From Thermobaculum sp042408415 (GTDB lineage: Bacteria; Chloroflexota; Chloroflexia; Thermobaculales; Thermobaculaceae), in the NCBI GenBank assembly GCA_042408415.1, contig JBHORE010000060.1, positions 1-6,674 on the forward strand: a DNA stretch of 6,674 nucleotides. Direction: 5' to 3'. A program made the translations under genes and the position numbers. This document shows, piece by piece, positions 1 through 4,098 of the stretch (its first letter is position 1; each line of letters starts with the position of its first letter). Under the pieces are notes generated by a model, which was given only the letters and a program-made list of their open reading frames with translations, was not told the origin of the DNA and ran no database searches.

Positions 1-160
1 CATCCACTATCCGGTGTACATCCACCCCATGCCCTATCACTCCTATCACCGTCCTCTCCATCCCTCGACTGATGTGCGCACTCAACCCCTCACTCTCTAT
101 CCTCTCCACTACCTTCCTGATATCCTCCTCACTAGCTCCAGATTTGATCACCACTAACAT
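1..160 (-). CDS. aroF: 3-deoxy-7-phosphoheptulonate (DAHP) synthase, type I-beta, N-terminal fragment
   Basis: DAHP synthase condenses phosphoenolpyruvate with erythrose 4-phosphate in the cytoplasm, the first committed step of the shikimate pathway. Only the first 53 codons are inside the window; the gene continues past the left edge. The visible protein starts MLVVIKSGASEEDIRKVV and contains HISRGMERTVIGVIG. From memory, this matches the N-terminal ferredoxin-like (ACT-like) domain of Thermotoga-type DAHP synthases, which have closely similar EEDIRKVV and ERTVIGxIG motifs. In that family this domain mediates feedback inhibition by Tyr and Phe. The start is the ATG at 160-158, preceded by a GAGGGAGG Shine-Dalgarno at about 6 nt. 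The catalytic barrel is not visible. Upstream lies a Tyr/Phe-rich leader peptide and hairpin, which independently supports an aromatic-pathway gene. The family call is fairly firm; the symbol aroF (rather than aroG or aroA) follows common usage for this class. Confidence 0.88.
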   Translation of the reverse strand, partial: MLVVIKSGASEEDIRKVVERIESEGLSAHISRGMERTVIGVIGHGVDVHRIVD

Positions 161-228
161 ATCGATCCTCCCTCTCAAGTTGTTTTAGTTGTGTGACGGG
201 AATCGATGGCTGGTTCCTCCACATACAA

Positions 229-273
229 ACAGAGAGGGGACCTTCCTGTTCTCCCGGAAGGTCCCCTCTCTGT
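229..273 (-). terminator. Attenuator terminator hairpin before aroF
   Basis: A perfect 18-bp inverted repeat has arms ACAGAGAGGGGACCTTCC (229-246) and GGAAGGTCCCCTCTCTGT (256-273), with a 9-nt loop. On the minus strand it sits 30 nt after the leader-peptide stop and 68 nt before the aroF start. It is followed by TTGTATGT, so with the last base of the arm the RNA has an interrupted U-rich stretch rather than a clean U-run. On the plus strand no T-run follows, so the intended direction is minus. Its position and its overlap with a competing helix fit a conditional terminator. The weak U-tract leaves open a folding role other than intrinsic termination. Confidence 0.75.
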
Positions 274-326
274 GCTAGCTACTTCGTGCTTGTTGCTACG
301 TACTAACCACCGGCCGACCTCCCGGG
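253..326 (-). promoter_or_regulatory. Candidate antiterminator helix of the aroF attenuator
   Basis: Read on the minus strand, CCCGGGAGGTC (326-316, the last codons of the leader peptide) is complementary to GACCTTCCGGG (263-253). This gives 10 Watson-Crick pairs and one G-U pair across a 52-nt loop. The second segment is also part of the 5' arm and loop of the 18-bp hairpin at 273-229, so the two helices exclude each other. A ribosome stalled on the Tyr/Phe codons at 371-333 would leave 326-316 free to form the antiterminator. A ribosome reaching the stop codon at 305-303 would cover part of that segment and release the terminator. A third segment, GACTGTCGGGC (382-372), could pair partly with 327-316 as a protector. 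The pairings are read directly; the mechanism is inferred from classical attenuators. Confidence 0.7.
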
Positions 327-485
327 CAAGGCGTAGTAACCAAAAAAGTAAAAGTAGTAGGCAAAGTAATAGCCCGACAGTCTGGCAAATCGGTGGAGGT
401 AATCAAAAGAGGACGAGCGCAGGCTGGCTACTGCCTTAGAAGGGTTTATTTGCCTTGATAAGCTCTCGCTCGTATCGGAAGCCAT
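303..485 (-). CDS. aroF leader peptide, Tyr/Phe-rich (attenuator control peptide)
   Basis: A 60-codon ORF lies upstream of aroF on the same strand. Residues 38-51 read GYYFAYYFYFFGYY: 7 Tyr and 4 Phe among the 13 codons at 371-333, with no Trp. The peptide then ends ALPGRSAGG and stops at 305-303. Such saturation with the end products of the downstream pathway is the hallmark of leader peptides in ribosome-mediated attenuation, like pheL in enterobacteria or the leader described before aroF in Corynebacterium. The start chosen is the ATG at 485-483, with AAGGGAAG about 4 nt upstream. In-frame upstream starts (GTG at 530, ATG at 524) lack a good ribosome binding site. The peptide itself is probably not functional; its translation rate is the signal. 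It is longer than classical leaders (about 15-30 residues), so a later non-ATG start is possible. The aromatic run and stop position do not depend on which start is right. Confidence 0.82.
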   Translation of the reverse strand: MASDTSESLSRQINPSKAVASLRSSSFDYLHRFARLSGYYFAYYFYFFGYYALPGRSAGG

Positions 486-555
486 CTCTTCCCTTACCAC
501 GTTTGTTGGTACGAAATGTACCATACTCACAACCGGAAGTCAAGACACGGCCTAT

Positions 556-585
556 ATTTAACTTAGTGCAAATATTTAAGTTCAA
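556..585 (-). promoter_or_regulatory. Candidate promoter for the leader peptide-aroF transcript
   Basis: On the minus strand TTGAAC (585-580) and TTAAAT (561-556) are separated by 18 nt, each 4 of 6 to the sigma-70 consensus. Transcription would begin near 549, about 64 nt before the leader ATG at 485. The region is markedly AT-rich. The match is modest and other spacings are possible. Confidence 0.35.
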
Positions 586-598
586 AAATTGAATTAAC

Positions 599-627
599 TT
601 GAATTTATATCTTGGTAGGTGTACAAA
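599..627 (+). promoter_or_regulatory. Candidate promoter for the secreted two-domain protein
   Basis: TTGAAT (599-604) and TACAAA (622-627) are 17 nt apart, each 4 of 6 to consensus, placing a start near 634 and a leader of about 36 nt before the ATG at 670. A second TTGAATT copy begins at 589, ten bases upstream of the first. The spacing is right but the hexamers are weak, so this is the best available candidate rather than a firm site. Confidence 0.35.
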
Positions 628-669
628 TTTATTACCAAAATCTGTTTGCAAGTAAAAAAGGAGGTCAAG

Positions 670-1980
670 ATGGGTACGAGATCTAATCGAGTGAGGCTTT
701 GGAGTCTGGTGACTTTGCTGGTGTTGCTGATGGCCACGCTGTTGGTGCCACCGGAGGCATCGGCCGAGGACAACCTGCGGGGCTCCTTCATGGGCAGCGC
801 TTACAGCTCACAGGTGTCCGCGAACCTGCTGGAGATCAACTCCCAGCTGGGCAAGACCGTCTATACGCCGTGCCCTTGCAACGGCACGCGAGGGAAGGTG
901 ATCACTAACTCTCTGGCAAGCGTGCACGCGGGCAACATCCTGAACCTGGGAGCTGCCAAGGCATCAGTGCAGGCGTACAAGAAGTCCACATCGGCGTACG
1001 TAAGCAACGTCGCGGAGATCACAGGGCTTAACCTGCTGAACGGCCTGATCACTGCGGACGCTATCAAAGCCGTCGCCACCACCAGGGCGGACACCACCAA
1101 GGTGCAGAGCTTCTGGGGAGCGTCACGCTTCGTCAACCTAAAGGTCAACGGCAGAAGTATCCTCTCGGTGCGCGCCAACACTCGGATCGATCTGCCTGGG
1201 CTGGGCTACCTGGTGCTCCAGGAGGTGAAGCGCGAAGGTAACGACCGCAGCTACTCGACTGTGAGCATCGCAATGATCCATGTCTACATCGATACAACCA
1301 ACAGCCTCGGCCTACCAGTGGGCGCGGAGATCGTAGTGGGGTATGCCAAGAGCGGCTATACCCGCAGGGAGCCTACAGCAATAGCAGGGGGGCAAGCATA
1401 CACAGCACTTGGAAAGGCGGCGGCAGGCAGCACGACGGGAAGGCTTGGGAAGGTTGCACTCGTTTCCCTTGGATGCCTGAGCGCCGCCAACAAAGCATAC
1501 ACTAACACCACTGCAGGCGCAAGCATCGCCGGCGGGATCCTGAGCACCGGCGTCGGCACCAACACCGCCGAGATCACCACGAGCACGAACTCCACCAGCG
1601 TCACGACCACCAGCGAAGTGGCCAATATCAACCTGCTGGGAGGTGTGATAAGGGTCGATGGACTCAAAGCGGTGGCCTCGTCTTCCTGGGGCAGTAGTGG
1701 TGGCAACACATCCACAGATGGCAGCCAGTTCGCTAACCTGCGCATCCTAGGAGTAGTTGGCCTACCGCTAAACATCCCTCCCAACACGGAGGTGCCACTG
1801 ATCGGCTTCGGGCGAGTAGTGCTGAACGAGCAAACCAGCAGCGTGACCTCGAGTGGCGCATCAGTCAGCGTCAATATGATCCACGTGTACATCACCACCC
1901 GCAATGTGCTCAACATACCGGTGGGCACCGAGATAATAGTGGGACACGCCAACTCGTCGATAAAACCGTTTGTGGACTAA
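670..1980 (+). CDS. Secreted protein with two tandem 'choice-of-anchor P' type domains
   Basis: A 436-residue exported protein of unknown function. Residues 1-32 form a signal peptide: Arg-rich start, a hydrophobic core (LWSLVTLLVLLMATLLV) and a likely cleavage after EASA. The mature part is two diverged copies of one ~200-residue domain, about 37-235 and 245-432. Equivalent blocks are AMIHVYIDTTNSLGLPVGAE (from 201) and NMIHVYITTRNVLNIPVGTE (from 402), each followed by IVVGYA or IIVGHA. Both copies also share VAxIxxLNLLxGxI-like and LPGLGYLVLQE/IGFGRVVLNE-like segments. This pattern resembles the domain NCBI names 'choice-of-anchor P', found in secreted proteins of Actinobacteria and Chloroflexota; that match is from memory. 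No LPXTG motif or C-terminal membrane helix is seen (the end is SSIKPFVD), so it is probably released or held by other contacts. The mature N-terminus carries a CPC motif. The ATG at 670 was chosen over an in-frame GTG at 619 because AAGGAGGT (658-665) sits just before it. Confidence 0.85.
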   Translation: MGTRSNRVRLWSLVTLLVLLMATLLVPPEASAEDNLRGSFMGSAYSSQVSANLLEINSQLGKTVYTPCPCNGTRGKVITNSLASVHAGNILNLGAAKASVQAYKKSTSAYVSNVAEITGLNLLNGLITADAIKAVATTRADTTKVQSFWGASRFVNLKVNGRSILSVRANTRIDLPGLGYLVLQEVKREGNDRSYSTVSIAMIHVYIDTTNSLGLPVGAEIVVGYAKSGYTRREPTAIAGGQAYTALGKAAAGSTTGRLGKVALVSLGCLSAANKAYTNTTAGASIAGGILSTGVGTNTAEITTSTNSTSVTTTSEVANINLLGGVIRVDGLKAVASSSWGSSGGNTSTDGSQFANLRILGVVGLPLNIPPNTEVPLIGFGRVVLNEQTSSVTSSGASVSVNMIHVYITTRNVLNIPVGTEIIVGHANSSIKPFVD

Positions 1981-1987
1981 GCTTACC

Positions 1988-2014
1988 TGGGTGTAGGGGC
2001 TCCCCCTACACCCA
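1988..2014. terminator. Convergent-gene hairpin, possible bidirectional terminator
   Basis: A perfect 12-bp inverted repeat (TGGGTGTAGGGG at 1988-1999, CCCCTACACCCA at 2003-2014, 3-nt loop) lies between the stop of the plus-strand gene (1980) and the convergent minus-strand gene, covering the latter's stop codon at 2008-2006. No T-run follows in either direction, so it is not a classical intrinsic terminator. It may still end or protect both transcripts. Confidence 0.5.
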
Positions 2015-3841
2015 CACCACGTCGGTTATCCCCGCATGCAGCCTGTCGGAAGAGGCTAACACCACGTGTGCCTCAGACTCCAGCCGACCCCTCCTAAGCT
2101 CCACCATGAGCAAATGCTCACCCTCGCTCAGATCCAGGTCCACGTAGTACCCACCGTAGCCGGAGTAGTTGGGCCTGACAGGGCCCTCATATCTCACATC
2201 CACCACCAGCACCCCATCCAACCACGCCCTCACGGGGCAGCTTGCGGGCACCCCGAGCCTCACCCTCAGGTCCCTTGGCGCCCTCAGCCTCCCCCTCAGG
2301 TACACCTCACGCCAGCCCACGGGCAGCACCTCCAGCGGCAACCTATTGCCCTCCGCCCAGCATTCCTGCCACCCAAGATCTCCCCCATCCAAGGCCAACG
2401 CCCACTCCCACCTCCTGCCTCTCACCAACACCACAGGCACGCCGAGATCAGCTGGCCTGCCCACCGGCTCGCACGCCAGGTACCCCAGCAGGCGGTTGCC
2501 CTCCCAGTCCAAGGGGCCCACCTCCCACTCCAAGCTGGCGCTGCCTTGGCCCTCCACCTCCAGCTTCCTCCTGCCGTAGCTCCTACCACCCAGCACCAGC
2601 TCACACCCCACCTCCAGCACCTCGGGATGGGGGTTGCTGAGCTCCACCATGAACCGCTTACTACCTCCTACGTAGGCCGGGCCCTCCGGATAACTCACCC
2701 TGTAGTGCAGGCTCGTGCCCCTAACCTCGTAGCTCATTGGATCCCTCTCCCACAGCTCCCTGATGCCCTCATCGGCCATCAGCTCCTGGCGATCCTCGGG
2801 CATCCTTACCTTGCCATCCGGCATCCCGTGCCAGGCCAGCACCCTGTGTGCTGCCCTCACCACCCTCTCCGTCAGCTCCCCAAGCGTGCGCGGCACATGG
2901 TTATCCCCCTCCGATACGTGCCTGAGACCTCCCCAAGACTCGTTGGTCGCTATCTCCTCCCCCAAGGGATCTACCCATCTGGATGGCAGGCCCTTACGAC
3001 CAGCTATTATCCCCAATAAGGCTCCCAGTGTAGCTCCGGTGCAGTCCGTGTCGTACCCACAGTTGACGGCCTTGCACAGCGCATCCCCAAAGTCTTCCCC
3101 CCACAGCCAACCTATCACCTCAAACCCCAGGTTGATCGGGGCGTACTGTGCCACTGGATGCCCCACCACCCGCAGCAGCTCCTCCCTGGCCTCCAGCCAT
3201 CCCAGCCCCCGCGCGTGCGCCTCCAGCACCGTCTCGATCGCCACCCTCACCTTGCTCCAGGAAGGCACGTACGACAAGCCCACCTCCAACAACCCCTCTC
3301 TATCGGAAAGCACAAACGCTGCAGCCTCCAAAGCTGCGTGGAACATCTCCCCCCACACGCCCTCCCCGCCAGCGTGGTCGCAGATCGCGTCCTCGTAGGC
3401 ATAGCGCGCTGCCACCCGGGGCATGCCAGGGGCCACGCACGCCCAGATCTCAGAGCGGATGGGGCTGCCCATGCAGTCCACAAACCAGTTGTTGAAGGCC
3501 CCGCACACCGGCGGCCACAACCCCAACCGCATGTTCGTCTTAGCAAGGCCGTACTCGTCGAAGTTGTACCCTATGTGGTCCAGCCAGTACTCCACCAGGT
3601 CACGGGCAGTAAGCTGTGGTCCCACCTCCTCCAGCGCCTTCAGCCACACCAGCTGCATCTCTAGGTCGTCGTTGGGGATGCCGCCCTCCCGCAGCTCGGG
3701 ATACCACCACACGTCAAATGGCTCCCTCTGACCCCAGGCACGCTCCAAAGGCGCCCCAAGCGTCCCCCCAGCGTTCTTCCCCAGCCAGCATCCGTACACC
3801 TTATCCCTGAACTCCTCCCCACCTACCTCTAGATGATCCAT
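2006..3841 (-). CDS. ADP-ribosylglycohydrolase family protein with beta-rich C-terminal extension
   Basis: A 611-residue protein with no signal peptide, probably cytoplasmic. Residues ~11-345 carry the ADP-ribosylglycohydrolase fold (Pfam PF03747). The visible signatures are KVYGCWLGKNAGGTLGAP (14-31), the acidic pair in PNDDLEMQ (Asp58, Asp59), YEDAICDHAGGEGVWG (149-164), and NCGYDTDCTGATLGALLG (260-277) with Asp264 and Asp266. In this family these acidic residues hold two divalent metal ions (Mg or Mn) for cleaving ADP-ribose N- or O-glycosidic bonds. The first motif here is NDDL rather than the more usual TDDT, so arginine-ADP-ribose as substrate cannot be assumed. Residues ~375-611 are an extra region rich in predicted beta strands, ending in an AWLDGVLVVDV...YYVDLDLSEGEHLLMVEL stretch that resembles a carbohydrate-binding or PA14-like sandwich. 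The ATG at 3841 has AGGAGG 5 nt upstream, so the 35 extra in-frame codons back to 3946 are probably untranslated. It stands alone between divergent and convergent neighbours. Confidence 0.82.
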   Translation of the reverse strand: MDHLEVGGEEFRDKVYGCWLGKNAGGTLGAPLERAWGQREPFDVWWYPELREGGIPNDDLEMQLVWLKALEEVGPQLTARDLVEYWLDHIGYNFDEYGLAKTNMRLGLWPPVCGAFNNWFVDCMGSPIRSEIWACVAPGMPRVAARYAYEDAICDHAGGEGVWGEMFHAALEAAAFVLSDREGLLEVGLSYVPSWSKVRVAIETVLEAHARGLGWLEAREELLRVVGHPVAQYAPINLGFEVIGWLWGEDFGDALCKAVNCGYDTDCTGATLGALLGIIAGRKGLPSRWVDPLGEEIATNESWGGLRHVSEGDNHVPRTLGELTERVVRAAHRVLAWHGMPDGKVRMPEDRQELMADEGIRELWERDPMSYEVRGTSLHYRVSYPEGPAYVGGSKRFMVELSNPHPEVLEVGCELVLGGRSYGRRKLEVEGQGSASLEWEVGPLDWEGNRLLGYLACEPVGRPADLGVPVVLVRGRRWEWALALDGGDLGWQECWAEGNRLPLEVLPVGWREVYLRGRLRAPRDLRVRLGVPASCPVRAWLDGVLVVDVRYEGPVRPNYSGYGGYYVDLDLSEGEHLLMVELRRGRLESEAHVVLASSDRLHAGITDVVWV

Positions 3842-3866
3842 GATCGCCTCCTGGTGTTGCCAGCAT

Positions 3867-3886
3867 CGGTATATACCGTCAGTATA
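3867..3886 (-). promoter_or_regulatory. Candidate -10 element and overlapping palindromic operator of the ADP-ribosylglycohydrolase gene
   Basis: On the minus strand TATACT (3886-3881) matches the sigma-70 -10 box at 5 of 6 positions. Two bases further on is a perfect 12-bp palindrome, CGGTATATACCG (3867-3878), where the transcript would begin. The distance to the ATG at 3841 is about 30 nt, leaving room for the AGGAGG site. No convincing -35 hexamer is seen at 16-18 nt, so transcription may need an activator or use another start. The palindrome's place suggests a repressor site, by inference only. Confidence 0.35.
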
Positions 3887-4002
3887 GAACGATCCGACCT
3901 TTGCCTGCAGGTCATCTAACAGTCTACTAACAACCGTACCTAACAATAGTGGTAACCTGTTAGATCACAGGACTGCATATTACGCCCGGAGGAGTAGGCT
4001 AT

Positions 4003-4038
4003 GTGAAGATCAGTCACGAAACTTATAAGATTACCTAA
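4003..4038 (+). other. Possible 11-codon micro-ORF or start-stop element with strong Shine-Dalgarno
   Basis: GGAGGAG (3988-3994) is followed at 6 nt by ATG TGA (4001-4006), a start-stop pair. In another frame a GTG at 4003 opens an 11-codon ORF, (M)KISHETYKIT, ending TAA at 4036-4038. Both lie upstream of the promoter at 4044, so they matter only if a transcript begins further left. It may be a chance match or a gene remnant. Confidence 0.15.
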
Positions 4039-4043
4039 GTTCC

Positions 4044-4073
4044 TTGACATACAAGCTGAATAGCATCCATAAA
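4044..4073 (+). promoter_or_regulatory. Sigma-70 type promoter of the M4 metalloprotease gene
   Basis: A perfect -35 hexamer TTGACA (4044-4049) is followed after 18 nt by CATAAA (4068-4073), 4 of 6 to the -10 consensus. A start near 4080 would give a leader of under 20 nt that just includes the TAGGAG ribosome binding site (4084-4089), 9 nt before the ATG at 4099. This is the clearest promoter in the window. Confidence 0.6.
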
Positions 4074-4098
4074 CTTCGCAACATAGGAGCTTGAGCTT

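Noticed and set aside
161..300. T-box riboswitch as the aroF leader control element
   Set aside because: No T-box consensus (AGGGTGGNACCGCG type) or specifier-loop architecture is visible. The Tyr/Phe-saturated leader ORF explains the hairpin better.
206..439. A 77-codon plus-strand ORF over the aroF leader region
   Set aside because: It runs through the 18-bp hairpin and opposite the Tyr/Phe-rich leader, has no ribosome binding site and no recognisable content.
619..669. Upstream GTG start adding 17 residues to the secreted protein
   Set aside because: The extension would put a lysine-rich stretch before the signal peptide. The ATG at 670 has a near-perfect Shine-Dalgarno and gives a normal signal peptide.
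1356..1952. A 198-codon minus-strand ORF opposite the secreted two-domain protein
   Set aside because: The plus-strand frame has a signal peptide, a strong ribosome binding site and an internal protein repeat; the antisense frame has none of these.
2066..3019. A 317-codon plus-strand ORF and several shorter ones opposite the ADP-ribosylglycohydrolase gene
   Set aside because: The translations are Pro, His and Gln-rich and low in complexity, with no motif. The minus-strand protein has clear family motifs over the whole stretch, so these are antisense shadows.
3842..3946. 35-codon N-terminal extension of the ADP-ribosylglycohydrolase frame
   Set aside because: It has no ribosome binding site, contains the candidate -10 box and palindrome, and is followed by an ATG with AGGAGG at 5 nt right before the conserved domain.
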